NCBI GenBank assembly: GCA_938009755.1
Contig: CALLIL010000009.1
Location: 1-64,000, forward strand
Direction of reading: 5' to 3'
Origin: an uncultured Marinomonas sp.
Lineage (GTDB): Bacteria > Pseudomonadota > Gammaproteobacteria > Pseudomonadales > Marinomonadaceae
DNA length: 64,000 bases
Positions 54,123-63,160 of this stretch are shown here, piece after piece. A program made the translations under genes and the position numbers. The notes under the pieces are model-generated. The model did no database searches, was not told the DNA's origin, and saw only the letters and a list, made by a program, of their open reading frames with translations. Each line of letters begins with the position of its first letter. Position 1 is the first letter of the stretch.

Positions 54123-55496
54123 TTAGCCCATGTCTGGTTCAAACAAACCACGCTTCATATACAGCTTGACCCAAAGTGCACCAATAACGCTAAGAACCAA
54201 TAAAATGCTGCCTGCAATGGTGTAAACCAATTGCGTCATTTCTGGTGCTGGAGAGTTATTCGCCGCCACATAAAGCATGCCTGCAATGCCTAAGATTTGA
54301 GGCAAAGGGTAGAAAGGCGTTTTGTAAGGACGCTCTTGATTCGGCAAACGTTTACGCAGAACGATGACATCAATATGCGCCACACAGTAAGCCAACAACC
54401 AACTTGTTGTTGCGGCAATGATTAATGGAATCAAAGCATCGATACTGAAAATGAAGAATGGAATCGTAATACCAACCGCCATCATCAAAGTGCCAACCCA
54501 AGGCACATTATGCTTATTGGTGATTTTCAACTGCGGGAAGGCTTGTTTGTTTTCAGACATACCTTGAAGCATTTTAGGCACGGCAGATAAAATGGTGTTC
54601 ATTGTGCTGCAAGTCGCTGTAACCGCCATAACTGCCGCAATGATTAAGCCACTCTGACCAAAGACCGCATTCGCATAATCAATGAAAGGCAGCGGTGATC
54701 CCATGATGCTTTCTACATCCATCAATAGGCTTGCACCATAAGCGAAAGCAACGAAGATGGTGAAGATCAAGAAAAGCGACAAGTGCATAGCACGAGGAAT
54801 GTTTTTATTTGGGTTCTTAACCTCATTGATCAGTGGGCAAATGAATTCAACACCCACCATAGTCCAAAGTGCCAAGCCAACTAAACCAATAACACTGCCG
54901 TTTAATATGCCATCGAAGCTCCAATCCACTGGCGTGCCAGTAAATTCTTGTGGGGATGCTAAGCCACTAGTAATAGCTGTTGCGCCAGTAATGACCAAGG
55001 CTGTGATGAGTATGAATGCCAATAGATTTTGTACTTTTGCGAAAACATCCGTACCGATTAGATTTGTCACTGTGAAGAGCCCAAGGATCAATAATGGAAC
55101 CAGCTTTTCTGGCAGTAATCCCGGAAATAATTCACCCAAAATGGCATCAACCAAGAACATTTCCACAGGTAAAGCGAGAATCGCCACGACAACATAACCT
55201 GCAAACACAGAGACAATGGCTGGGAAATGACCAATGGCCTTTTGTGTGTAAGTTGCCAATGTTCCTTCTTGTGGGAACATTAATGACAGTTCCGCAAAAC
55301 TCATGGCATTAAATTGCGCTAGAATCAGTGCAATGATCATGGCAAAAACAAACGCCATGCCGCCAATACCTATGCCTTGTAATGCCGAAATCATAACGCC
55401 TTGTGCGATAACTAACCCTACACAAATGGCCATCATGGTTAAAAAGCCTATTTTTTTATTCGCGCCCGAAGCCGCTGAACTCTGAATATCGCTCAT
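54123..55496 (-). CDS. APC family amino-acid/amine permease
   Basis: A 457-residue twelve-TM permease of the amino acid-polyamine-organocation family. The first helix IGFLTMMAICVGLVIAQGVM has the unwound Gly-rich binding motif, and an FAELSLMFPQEGTLATY loop follows. It presumably imports the substrate of the oxidase and OCD-family enzyme in the same operon. Its substrate class (polyamine, aromatic amine or amino acid) is unknown. Confidence 0.9.
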   Translation of the reverse strand: MSDIQSSAASGANKKIGFLTMMAICVGLVIAQGVMISALQGIGIGGMAFVFAMIIALILAQFNAMSFAELSLMFPQEGTLATYTQKAIGHFPAIVSVFAGYVVVAILALPVEMFLVDAILGELFPGLLPEKLVPLLILGLFTVTNLIGTDVFAKVQNLLAFILITALVITGATAITSGLASPQEFTGTPVDWSFDGILNGSVIGLVGLALWTMVGVEFICPLINEVKNPNKNIPRAMHLSLFLIFTIFVAFAYGASLLMDVESIMGSPLPFIDYANAVFGQSGLIIAAVMAVTATCSTMNTILSAVPKMLQGMSENKQAFPQLKITNKHNVPWVGTLMMAVGITIPFFIFSIDALIPLIIAATTSWLLAYCVAHIDVIVLRKRLPNQERPYKTPFYPLPQILGIAGMLYVAANNSPAPEMTQLVYTIAGSILLVLSVIGALWVKLYMKRGLFEPDMG

Positions 55497-55557
55497 GTAT
55501 TTGTTCCTCTTATGAGTAGTTTTTATGTTTCTTTACTGTTCTTATCTTTTTATTGTC

Positions 55558-56850
55558 TTAGAGCCGATCAAACCGATAAGGGCTTGGGTCGATGATGGGC
55601 TCAGCGCCAGACACAAGGTCGGCTGCTAATTGCCCTGCGGCGGGTCCTGTGCCAAATCCGTGTCCTGAGAATCCTGTGGCTATCGTGAGCCCTGGAATCG
55701 CTTGTATTTTGTCAATAACAGGGTTGGAATCTGGTGTGACATCAATGACGCCAGCCCACTCTTCGTCTATTTCTGCGTTATTAAAGACGGGCCAAGCGTT
55801 ACAAAGGTTGGTCAATGCTTCTTGGTTTAAGCTTGGATTCGCTGCTGGATCATTCACGCGGACTTTTTCAAAAGGAGAAAGTTGGTTGGCTTTCCAACGT
55901 CTTGCTAACCCAAGGTCTTGCATAAACGCTTTGCCTAAAGACGGTCTCAAAAAGCTGTGTTGAGCTTTTAGTTGGCTTAAATAGCGCCAACCAATTAACA
56001 AATGATCCAAAGTCAGAGGGGCATCTAGAGCGCTACGTTGCGTGATGATGAAGCCGCCGTCTTGGTGTTTTCGGAAGGAGAAGTCAGGGCCGCCAACGGC
56101 AATATCTGTCGGGCCATCCATTGGTTTGGTTCTTACCACCGAGCAAACAAGAGGTAATGTTGGTAAAGAAACACCAAGGTTGCCTAAGAAACGTCGTGAC
56201 CAAGCACCGCCCGCAAGAAGGACTTGCTCACAGCGTATTTCGCCTTTTTCGGTAACGACACCGCTCACTTTGCCACCGGTTGTTGATAAGGTTCGCACGG
56301 CGCAATGTTGAATAATCACAGCCCCTTTATTGATTGCCGCTTGGGCAATAGCGCTTGCAGCAATCGAAGGTTCAGCACGGCCATCAGAAGGGGTGTAAAT
56401 GCCGCCAGCCCAATCGCCTTTGCCACCGGGAACCGATTCATCAATCTCTTTTGTGCTCAGCATTTTTGAGTCCAAAGAAAGAGAATCAACGGACTTGAGC
56501 CAAGCTTCATGCATGGCGACTTGTTCTTCTGTTTTAGCTAAGAACATAATGCCAGCTTGCTTGTAACCCACTTCTTTGCCGATGCGTTCTGGCATCTCCG
56601 CCCAAAGCTTGTCTGCGGCTAAGGCCAGAGGTACGTCGTCAGCGTGTCGACTGGTTTTACGAATCCAACCCAAATTTCGGGAAGACTGTTCACCTGCAAT
56701 ATGGCCTTTCTCAATCAGCACAACCGGAATGTTGCGTTCTGCTAGTGTCAGAGCGGCGGTAACACCGACAATCCCACCGCCGATAATCACAACTGTGGTG
56801 GATTCAGGCAGTTGGTCAGTGGTCTGAACTTTCTCAAGGGTTTTGGTCAT
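55558..56850 (-). CDS. DadA-like FAD-dependent amine/amino-acid oxidoreductase
   Basis: A 430-residue D-amino-acid-oxidase-superfamily flavoprotein. FAD motif GGGIVGVTAALTLAE (about 24-38), then the SSRNLGWIRKTSRH loop, and GFSGHGFGTGPAAGQL near the C-terminus. It deaminates an amine or amino acid to an imine/keto product, passing electrons to quinone or O2. Neighbours RidA and the OCD protein fit imine handling. Substrate unknown. Confidence 0.88.
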   Translation of the reverse strand: MTKTLEKVQTTDQLPESTTVVIIGGGIVGVTAALTLAERNIPVVLIEKGHIAGEQSSRNLGWIRKTSRHADDVPLALAADKLWAEMPERIGKEVGYKQAGIMFLAKTEEQVAMHEAWLKSVDSLSLDSKMLSTKEIDESVPGGKGDWAGGIYTPSDGRAEPSIAASAIAQAAINKGAVIIQHCAVRTLSTTGGKVSGVVTEKGEIRCEQVLLAGGAWSRRFLGNLGVSLPTLPLVCSVVRTKPMDGPTDIAVGGPDFSFRKHQDGGFIITQRSALDAPLTLDHLLIGWRYLSQLKAQHSFLRPSLGKAFMQDLGLARRWKANQLSPFEKVRVNDPAANPSLNQEALTNLCNAWPVFNNAEIDEEWAGVIDVTPDSNPVIDKIQAIPGLTIATGFSGHGFGTGPAAGQLAADLVSGAEPIIDPSPYRFDRL

Positions 56851-56878
56851 CAGGTGAACTCCTAAGCTAAAGGCGATA

Positions 56879-57298
56879 TTAAGCGAGGTCGATTTTCTGT
56901 ACGTTGGCGGAAGAAGCGCCTTTATAAGCCGTTACTTCCAGCTCGACCTTGTACGTCGTGGAGCCAAGAGGTGGACATGTCACGGTTGTTGCTGGGTCAA
57001 TGCCGTGGAATTTTGAACCTATGTATTCCATTACTGTGTGCGTGTCGGCTGGATCTTGAATGAACACACGTGACATCACGACGTCTTCTAAAGAAGAGTC
57101 GACGGCTTCTAGAGCGGATTCTATGTTTCTAAATACTTGTTCCGTTTGTTCAATTGCATCGGTTGGGATTTCTTTTGTGTCAGGGTTGCGGCCTGCGGTA
57201 TTGGAAACAAAGATCCAGTTATCGACGGCAACAAGACGTGAATAACTGCCGATTTCTTCGAACTTAGAACCTGTTTTTACTTTGGTGATGTTGGTCAT
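56879..57298 (-). CDS. RidA family protein lacking the catalytic Arg
   Basis: A 139-residue YjgF/YER057c/UK114 trimer protein. In active RidA the motif around Arg105 reads PARxxV; here it is DPATTVTCPP, so the Arg is replaced by Thr. This points to a non-deaminase RidA subgroup, perhaps binding or shielding a specific imine made by the adjacent oxidase. It lies between the OCD-family and oxidase genes. Confidence 0.85.
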   Translation of the reverse strand: MTNITKVKTGSKFEEIGSYSRLVAVDNWIFVSNTAGRNPDTKEIPTDAIEQTEQVFRNIESALEAVDSSLEDVVMSRVFIQDPADTHTVMEYIGSKFHGIDPATTVTCPPLGSTTYKVELEVTAYKGASSANVQKIDLA

Positions 57299-57383
57299 GA
57301 GGTCTGCCTACTTACATTAAAAATGAATAGAGAAAGCAGCGTAGAAGACTCTCTCGCTGCTTTTTGTTTGTTGGTTATGGTGC

Positions 57384-58523
57384 TTATTTAAGCTCAGGGC
57401 TTTCCCATAGGTTCAAACTAACGCCGATGCCTTTTTCTAATGCATTACGGTAGATCTTGGTGGCCCATGCCACGTCTTCTACTGGCATACCGCCGACAGA
57501 TAAAATGATGATTTCTTCGTCGCTTTGGCGAGCAGGTGTTGCGCCTGCCACAATGTCAGTGAGATCTTCAAGCTGCTCTTGTTTCATGCTGCCTTCTTCG
57601 ATCATGTCCATAAAACGCATACCCACTAGAGGAATACAGTTATGTGCTGGCTTAGGTACTTCTTCGTACCACGCTTCGTACAAGCCTCTGTTGTCGAGCA
57701 CTTTACGAACATCGTCGCCGCTCATGCCATCGTCCAAACTGCAACTTGCTGGCATCGCTAAGAAAGCGCCCGCTTTCACCCATTCACGTTTTACGATTGG
57801 ATAAGTTGTTGGGTCACCTGTTTCACCTGAATTACAGTAAGTGACAATGTCTGAGTCACGGACAACGGCTTCGATTGAATCGACGATTTGAATGTTGGTG
57901 ATTTGTGGAAAGGTGGCTTTTGTCCAGCTGACGAAGTCATCAAGGCTTTTTTGACCACGGCCTTTGATTTTAATCGTATCGATTTCTGGGCAAGCGGCCA
58001 TGAAGGCTGCAACGGACGTTTTACCCATCACGCCCGGCCCAAGCAAACCAATGACTTTAGAATCTTTACGTGCCAAATAGCGCGCGCCAACCCCTGGGAT
58101 AGCGCCAGTACGATAAGCAGATAATAAGTTTGCGGACATGTACGCCAGAGGAGCGCCAGTATCGATGTCGTTTAAGATGAACATCAAAATAGAACGTGGT
58201 AAGCCTTTTTCGCGGTTCGCTATGTTAGAGCCGTACCATTTCACGCCACAGGTTTGAAAGTCGCCACCAAGGTAAGCTGGCATCGCCATCAGACGACGAT
58301 CAGCGGTTGGTTTTGGCATGGTTGGAAAAGGTGATTCCTCAGGAAACGTCACCATGGCACCGTGGGAGTCGCTATTAGGGCCAGCCATGCGATAGTCGCC
58401 TTTATGCAATAGAACAAACATTTCTTCCATAGTGTCGACACACGCAGGCATATCAGTAACGCCTGCCTTGATCATGTCGGGTTCTGATAAATAGATAAAG
58501 TCGATTTTGGTATTGTCTGACAT
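57384..58523 (-). CDS. ornithine cyclodeaminase/mu-crystallin family protein
   Basis: A 379-residue NAD(P)-binding protein: Rossmann motif GLLGPGVMG (about 158-166), substrate-side SAYRTGAIPGVGARYLA. Family members are ornithine cyclodeaminases, ketimine reductases and alanine dehydrogenases. Together with the oxidase it probably reduces or recycles an imine. First gene of the operon, divergent from AraC. A specific name is not justified. Confidence 0.88.
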   Translation of the reverse strand: MSDNTKIDFIYLSEPDMIKAGVTDMPACVDTMEEMFVLLHKGDYRMAGPNSDSHGAMVTFPEESPFPTMPKPTADRRLMAMPAYLGGDFQTCGVKWYGSNIANREKGLPRSILMFILNDIDTGAPLAYMSANLLSAYRTGAIPGVGARYLARKDSKVIGLLGPGVMGKTSVAAFMAACPEIDTIKIKGRGQKSLDDFVSWTKATFPQITNIQIVDSIEAVVRDSDIVTYCNSGETGDPTTYPIVKREWVKAGAFLAMPASCSLDDGMSGDDVRKVLDNRGLYEAWYEEVPKPAHNCIPLVGMRFMDMIEEGSMKQEQLEDLTDIVAGATPARQSDEEIIILSVGGMPVEDVAWATKIYRNALEKGIGVSLNLWESPELK

Positions 58524-58691
58524 AGCGTCACCTTAATAATTGGGGTTGCACTTTTTAGGTAGAGCTACAAAGAAAGGTTGCATGAAAAGCAGAAGAAACT
58601 CTTACAACGAGCTTTCAAATTCGTAGCAGATGATTTCGATCCTAGATGTTCAAAAAGTATTCGTATTGAACTTTTGCGACATGACATAACA

Positions 58692-58705
58692 ATTTGTTTA
58701 CAAAT
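58692..58705. promoter_or_regulatory. ATTTGT-TT-ACAAAT palindrome
   Basis: Perfect 6-bp dyad between the divergent OCD and AraC genes, just upstream of the sigma-54 promoter. Candidate binding site for AraC or another regulator. Confidence 0.4.
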
Positions 58706-58721
58706 GATAGATTGGTTTGTT

Positions 58722-58737
58722 TGGCACTCTGTTTGCA
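58722..58737 (+). promoter_or_regulatory. sigma-54 promoter of the AraC gene
   Basis: TGGCACTCTGTTTGCA fits TGGCACG-N4-TTGCW at every fixed position but one. It ends 42 bp before the AraC ATG. Confidence 0.85.
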
Positions 58738-58779
58738 GAAGATCGAGGATATTCGGTATTTTTTAGACAGGTTTGACCA

Positions 58780-59613
58780 ATGTCACATTCGCCCTTAATC
58801 AGTTATTTAGCAGGTATTCGCTCGAAACAACCTTGGCTTGTATTGAGTGCGGCTGAGAAGTTCTCTCTTTCTGGTTCGAATCATCCTGCCATTTCTCATT
58901 TTTATAGCTTTGAATCAAAATCCTCAGAAGAGCAGACTTTTGTTATTCCTGATGGCTGTATTGATATCCTTTTTGATTGCGATAAAAACAACCCAAGTGC
59001 AGAAGTGTTTGGTACGCCAACGGCGGCGGTGAATGTGGAGCTGAATAAAGGAAATCGTTATTTTGGTGTGCGTTTTGTCTCTGGCGCCATGCCAGATTTC
59101 TTGAACGTTTCTGCAGGGGAATTAATTGATCACCATTACCGTTTGTTGGACCTAGTTCCTCAAGCAAATCAAATGTTTGAAGAAGTGATTAGCAGCTCCA
59201 ATTTCTCAGAACAGACTGACTTATTTGGTTCATTTTTTGAAGCAGAAGACATTCGCCAACCTTCCGATTTAACTTCTCAAGCGTTGCGAAGTATTTGTGA
59301 AAGTCATGGCACAATTCGCGTTAATGAACTGGAAGCATTAACCGGTTACACCTCGAGAACATTGCAGCGTCAGTTCCGTGCAGATATGGGCATGTCACCT
59401 AAGGCGTTTAGTCGAATCATTCGCTGCCAATCAGCGGTTTACGATATTAATCAAAACGATGATGTCGCTTTTTCAGACTTAGCGTGTGAGCTAGGGTTTA
59501 GCGATCAAGCACACTTTCAGCGAGAGTTTAAAAAGCTGGTTAATGCGACGCCATTAGACTATTTACAACGTGTTAAGCACGAAACTTATTTGAAACGAAT
59601 ACAGTATTTGTGA
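58780..59613 (+). CDS. AraC family transcriptional regulator
   Basis: A 277-residue regulator with an N-terminal domain (about 1-150, containing PDGCIDILFDC as in the DUF6597 group) and a C-terminal AraC double HTH (about 170-270, VNELEALTGYTSRTLQRQFRADMGMSPKAF and SDQAHFQREFKKLVNATP). It is divergent from the OCD/RidA/oxidase/APC operon, its likely target. A sigma-54 promoter drives it, linking the operon to nitrogen status. Confidence 0.9.
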   Translation: MSHSPLISYLAGIRSKQPWLVLSAAEKFSLSGSNHPAISHFYSFESKSSEEQTFVIPDGCIDILFDCDKNNPSAEVFGTPTAAVNVELNKGNRYFGVRFVSGAMPDFLNVSAGELIDHHYRLLDLVPQANQMFEEVISSSNFSEQTDLFGSFFEAEDIRQPSDLTSQALRSICESHGTIRVNELEALTGYTSRTLQRQFRADMGMSPKAFSRIIRCQSAVYDINQNDDVAFSDLACELGFSDQAHFQREFKKLVNATPLDYLQRVKHETYLKRIQYL

Positions 59614-59701
59614 GCCAAAAAGGCGCTTTTTTGTAAAAACGCTCTGGTTTTGTGCGGATTATTGCGTATTTCTTTTTCCTCAAGCAGTGAGGTTAATACA
59701 C

Positions 59702-60532
59702 CTACATAATGAGTAATAAGCCAATTCCAAACTCTCTTGAGTAGTTATAAGGCTCTACCCAGCCATCACCGTTACTGTCATAAGTAACGTCAGAAGTTTG
59801 TATTTGCCAATGCTTGTAGAAAGGTTCAATAGAAATGGAACGCCCTGTTGAAGAAAATTTCTTGGTAAAACGTAGGCTTATTCGGTTTCCGTAACCATTA
59901 TCTTGTTTGAAACTCAGGTCATCATGTCCAGAAATGTATCCAGTATAAGTGTTATTTTTTCCCTCTATTAGGTGGTCATATTCAATTTTACCACTTAACC
60001 CCCATCCCCAAATTGGTGTTTGCTTGGTCAATTCAATGCCGAGAGGAAAATAAATGTACGTTTGCTCTCTTTCATAGCCTTTGGCATTGGTGCTGGATAC
60101 CATATAACTGGAATCGTCGTTTAAGTAGCGATACCCCAGCCCTATATAAAGTGAAATGTTATATCCAAGAGTGTTTACTAAATGGCTGCCTAATAGCCCA
60201 CGCAGTTCAAACATTTCATCTGGGATGTTTTCTATCGTTCCAGTACCAACATAATCCATGTAGCCGAAAGAATAATTGGCTTCTAATGCTTTAAAAGAAG
60301 AAGCGTCACTGAATCTTATTTGCCCAATAAAGCCTGACAAACTGCCAGTTTCATACATTACGTTTGGCTCAGTATAAGTAATATCAGAAGTATAAATGCC
60401 TAGTTCAAACGTATTGTCTGATTGCTTAGCAGAGGCTGATACGCTCAGCATTAAAAGCCAAATAAGAGGCGTATATTTATACCTCTTTAGATGAACATTA
60501 TTTAAAGAAAATGATATTTTTGTTTTGTGCAT
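59702..60532 (-). CDS. predicted outer-membrane beta-barrel protein
   Basis: A 276-residue protein with a signal peptide (cleavage about 36, SVSASA) and alternating aromatic/polar strands throughout (FELGIYTSDITYTEP, ALEANYSFGYMDYVG, ISLYIGLGYRYLND), ending FGIGLLLIM. It should form a barrel of about 10-12 strands. I recognise no family. It follows puuE but is separated by its own 3' end; function unknown. Confidence 0.7.
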   Translation of the reverse strand: MHKTKISFSLNNVHLKRYKYTPLIWLLMLSVSASAKQSDNTFELGIYTSDITYTEPNVMYETGSLSGFIGQIRFSDASSFKALEANYSFGYMDYVGTGTIENIPDEMFELRGLLGSHLVNTLGYNISLYIGLGYRYLNDDSSYMVSSTNAKGYEREQTYIYFPLGIELTKQTPIWGWGLSGKIEYDHLIEGKNNTYTGYISGHDDLSFKQDNGYGNRISLRFTKKFSSTGRSISIEPFYKHWQIQTSDVTYDSNGDGWVEPYNYSREFGIGLLLIM

Positions 60533-60571
60533 GCATACTCTCCATGTGCTTATTCTGTTCCCTTTATGCGT

Positions 60572-61498
60572 TTAAGCTGGCGGATGATTTTCTATCCAAT
60601 GATCTGCAATGTCACCTCGACGAGCAATCCATACATCTTCATGTGACTGCACGTAATCTAGGAAACGCTTTAGCGCCATGAAACGGCTTGGTTTTCCTAA
60701 GGTTCGACAGTGCATGCCGATAGACATCATTTTCGGTGCGGTTGCGCCTTCCTCGTACAAACAATCAAAATTGTCTTTTAAATATTGGAAAAACTCGTCG
60801 CTATGACTGAAGCCATAAGGCGAAGAAAATTTCATGTCGTTGCAGTCGAGCGTGTAAGGCACAATCAGGTGCGGTTTCGTTTTCGTTGCGTCTTCATGAT
60901 GCGGTACTTCAACCCAGTAAGGTAAGTCGTCGCCATAGTTGTCGGAATCGTATTTTAGTTGAGGTTGTTCTGCGACCAACGCGCGGGTGTTTGGGGAATC
61001 GCGTCCTGTGTACCAGCCGCTTGGTTTCACGCCAGTCACTTGCTCTATCATGTCGAGCGCTTGTTGCATGTGTTCGCGTTCTTGCTCAATATTCATGTCT
61101 TGGTAATGAATCCATTTAAGGCCGTGACAGACGATTTCGTGATTGGCGTCGACAATGGCTTTCGCAACTTCAGGGTTACGTTGCAAAGCGGTGGATACGG
61201 CAAATATGGTCAGAGGCAAATCGCGGCGTTCAAACTCGTTGAGAATACGCCACACGCCAGAACGTGAACCGTATTCGTATAAAGATTCCATGCTCATATG
61301 GCGGTCTTTATAAGGCTGCGCGCCAAAGATTTCAGACAAAAAGGTTTCTGAATGTTCGTCGCCATGAAGCACACAGTTTTCACCACCTTCTTCAAAGTTT
61401 AAAACAAACTGCACAGCAATTCGGGCCTTGTTTGGCCAGTTCGCATAAGGTTGTTGGCGGCCGTAGCCTGCGTAATCTCGTTCTAAATAATGTTTCAT
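60572..61498 (-). CDS. puuE: allantoinase PuuE (polysaccharide-deacetylase fold)
   Basis: A 308-residue allantoinase, the length of Pseudomonas PuuE. Shared family motifs: RDYAGYG, WPNKARIAVQFVLNFEEGGENCVLHGD, HMSMESLYEYGSRSGVWR, TGRDSPNTR and YDSDNYGDDLPYW. It opens allantoin to allantoate, the substrate of the amidohydrolase at 51324. ATG 61498 gives the family-like start; the longer frame overlaps the terminator at 61546. It is separate from the main ureide operon. Confidence 0.92.
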   Translation of the reverse strand: MKHYLERDYAGYGRQQPYANWPNKARIAVQFVLNFEEGGENCVLHGDEHSETFLSEIFGAQPYKDRHMSMESLYEYGSRSGVWRILNEFERRDLPLTIFAVSTALQRNPEVAKAIVDANHEIVCHGLKWIHYQDMNIEQEREHMQQALDMIEQVTGVKPSGWYTGRDSPNTRALVAEQPQLKYDSDNYGDDLPYWVEVPHHEDATKTKPHLIVPYTLDCNDMKFSSPYGFSHSDEFFQYLKDNFDCLYEEGATAPKMMSIGMHCRTLGKPSRFMALKRFLDYVQSHEDVWIARRGDIADHWIENHPPA

Positions 61499-61545
61499 AA
61501 ACTGTGTCCGATTGAGTGGCAAAAGCATGTGATCAGTATAAAACG

Positions 61546-61580
61546 AAAAAGCCCTATACTGAATCAGTACAGGGCTTTTT
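61546..61580. terminator. bidirectional terminator before puuE
   Basis: AAAAAGCCCT-TACTG pairs with CAGTA-AGGGCTTTTT around AAT, with one mismatch. On the minus strand it ends the amt transcript. Confidence 0.9.
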
Positions 61581-61652
61581 AAATCATTTAGCAATGATAA
61601 ATAACCTTTATCGTTTCACTCATTATTAAAGTGAGTGAAACAAATAGTTAGA

Positions 61653-61817
61653 TTATTTATGGTTTTTAAATGCTTCTTTCTCGTGTTTCATGATCGAGCC
61701 GATTAAGCCGACCACAATACCCGCTACACCAATGCTAAACAGAACCAATGCCATTGGGCTATCAGCGAAAGTGAAGTATGCTGAAACATTTTCCCAAGTT
61801 GTAATAGATGTACCCAT
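61653..61817 (-). CDS. 54-residue single-TM protein linked to the ammonium transporter
   Basis: A small protein beginning MGTSITTWENVSAYFTFADS, with one hydrophobic helix (about 22-43, ALVLFSIGVAGIVVGLIGSI) and a basic tail KHEKEAFKNHK. AGGAG lies 7 nt upstream of the ATG, and it starts 17 bp after the amt stop and before the terminator, all signs of a real, co-transcribed gene. It may be an accessory or regulatory subunit of Amt; I know no described family. Confidence 0.8.
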   Translation of the reverse strand: MGTSITTWENVSAYFTFADSPMALVLFSIGVAGIVVGLIGSIMKHEKEAFKNHK

Positions 61818-61834
61818 TTCAATACTCCTTTTAC

Positions 61835-63160
61835 TTATGATTTAGCCGTAGACGATGGAACCGTTTCTGGGTAAGGATGGGCAAGAATTTCTACTTCATC
61901 AAGACCCAAATCTTCTACATTCGCTGGTACGCGTAGCATGTCAAGTTTCTTAAGTACGAGAGACACAAGATAACCAGGAACAAAGCCTAGAATGGCAATA
62001 ACAATCGCACAAACGGTTTGACCATATAGCGTGATATCAGGGTTGCCACCAACGTTTGGCGTTCCGCCAGCAAAGACACCAACAAGAATAACCGCAATAA
62101 AGCCTGTTATGCCGTGTACGCCAACTGCACCAACAGCGTCATCAATACCCATTTTTTCAAGGAATTTAGCAGAACCAACCGCAACGAAGCTCATGCAGAT
62201 TGCGATGATGAACGCTAAGCCTGGATCGTATAGATCTAAACCAGCGGCAACAGAAATGATACCAACAAGGCCACCAGACATCGTCCAGAAAGGGTCGCGA
62301 GTAGCAATGTAACAACCGATTACACCACCTGCGAAGCCCATTAAGGTATTGAAAGCAAAAGCAGATAAGTTCGTTGGTGTGTTGTAAATCGTTGTCCAGC
62401 CAGTATCGCCACCATTAAAGATAATACAACCGCCTAGGAAGCCGAAGAAACCGAAGATGATCATCATCAAGCCGATCAATGTCATCGGCAGGTTGTGAGC
62501 TTTAATTTGCTGAGCCACACCGTTGACGTATTTACCAACACGAGGTCCTAAGTTGATCAACACACCTAGCGTGAAGAAACCTGCAATCGCGTGAACCACA
62601 CCAGACGCACCAACATCGTGGTAGCCGAACTTAGTCAGCATCCAGCCGTCTGGGTGCCAGCCCCAAGCGCCCGCAAGAATCCATATAGCACTACCTAGAA
62701 GGATAGCAAGGATCAAAAATGCACTTACACGGATACGCTCGATGACCGCACCAGAAAGAATGGAACCTGTAGTCGCACCAAATAAAGCGAAGGCTGCCCA
62801 GAAAATACCGGAACCCATGTCTTGAACATCTGGGCCCATACTTGTGGACCAAGGTAATGCACCGGATGCTTCAGCAGGAATAATGCCTGCAGGGAAAGCG
62901 TTGTAAATCCACCAGCCGAACAAGTAGAAGGTTGGAATGATGACGGCGAGTGCAAGGATATTTTTTACACCTGCTGCCAATGCGTTTTTACTACGGGATG
63001 CACCCATTTCGTATGCCAAGAAGCCTGCGTGAATCATCACCATGATGGCTGTACACCACCAATAAAAGACTTCTACGTTCATCGCTTGATGCATGTTGAA
63101 TACCGCCTGCTGCGCATCGAGTGCAGCTTGGAGGGACTCAAGCGTCGTTTCTGTCGCCAT
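61835..63160 (-). CDS. amt: ammonium transporter (Amt/MEP/Rh)
   Basis: A 441-residue, eleven-TM ammonium channel/transporter. The twin pore His occur in GVVHAIAGF and GVHGITGF, and the GWHPDGWMLTKFGYHDVGASG stretch is conserved. AAGGAAC precedes the ATG. No glnK lies downstream; a 54-residue membrane protein takes that place. A sigma-54 promoter and a leader hairpin lie upstream. It recovers ammonium lost during ureide and amine catabolism. Confidence 0.95.
   Translation of the reverse strand: MATETTLESLQAALDAQQAVFNMHQAMNVEVFYWWCTAIMVMIHAGFLAYEMGASRSKNALAAGVKNILALAVIIPTFYLFGWWIYNAFPAGIIPAEASGALPWSTSMGPDVQDMGSGIFWAAFALFGATTGSILSGAVIERIRVSAFLILAILLGSAIWILAGAWGWHPDGWMLTKFGYHDVGASGVVHAIAGFFTLGVLINLGPRVGKYVNGVAQQIKAHNLPMTLIGLMMIIFGFFGFLGGCIIFNGGDTGWTTIYNTPTNLSAFAFNTLMGFAGGVIGCYIATRDPFWTMSGGLVGIISVAAGLDLYDPGLAFIIAICMSFVAVGSAKFLEKMGIDDAVGAVGVHGITGFIAVILVGVFAGGTPNVGGNPDITLYGQTVCAIVIAILGFVPGYLVSLVLKKLDMLRVPANVEDLGLDEVEILAHPYPETVPSSTAKS

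Noticed and set aside
57384-58523. naming the OCD-family protein as a specific enzyme (ornithine cyclodeaminase or an amine oxidase subunit)
   Set aside because: The family is functionally broad and no substrate-specific residue pattern could be verified by eye.
58578-58766. 62-codon open frame between the OCD and AraC genes
   Set aside because: It runs through the sigma-54 promoter and a palindrome, has no ribosome site and an unusual Cys/Trp-rich composition.
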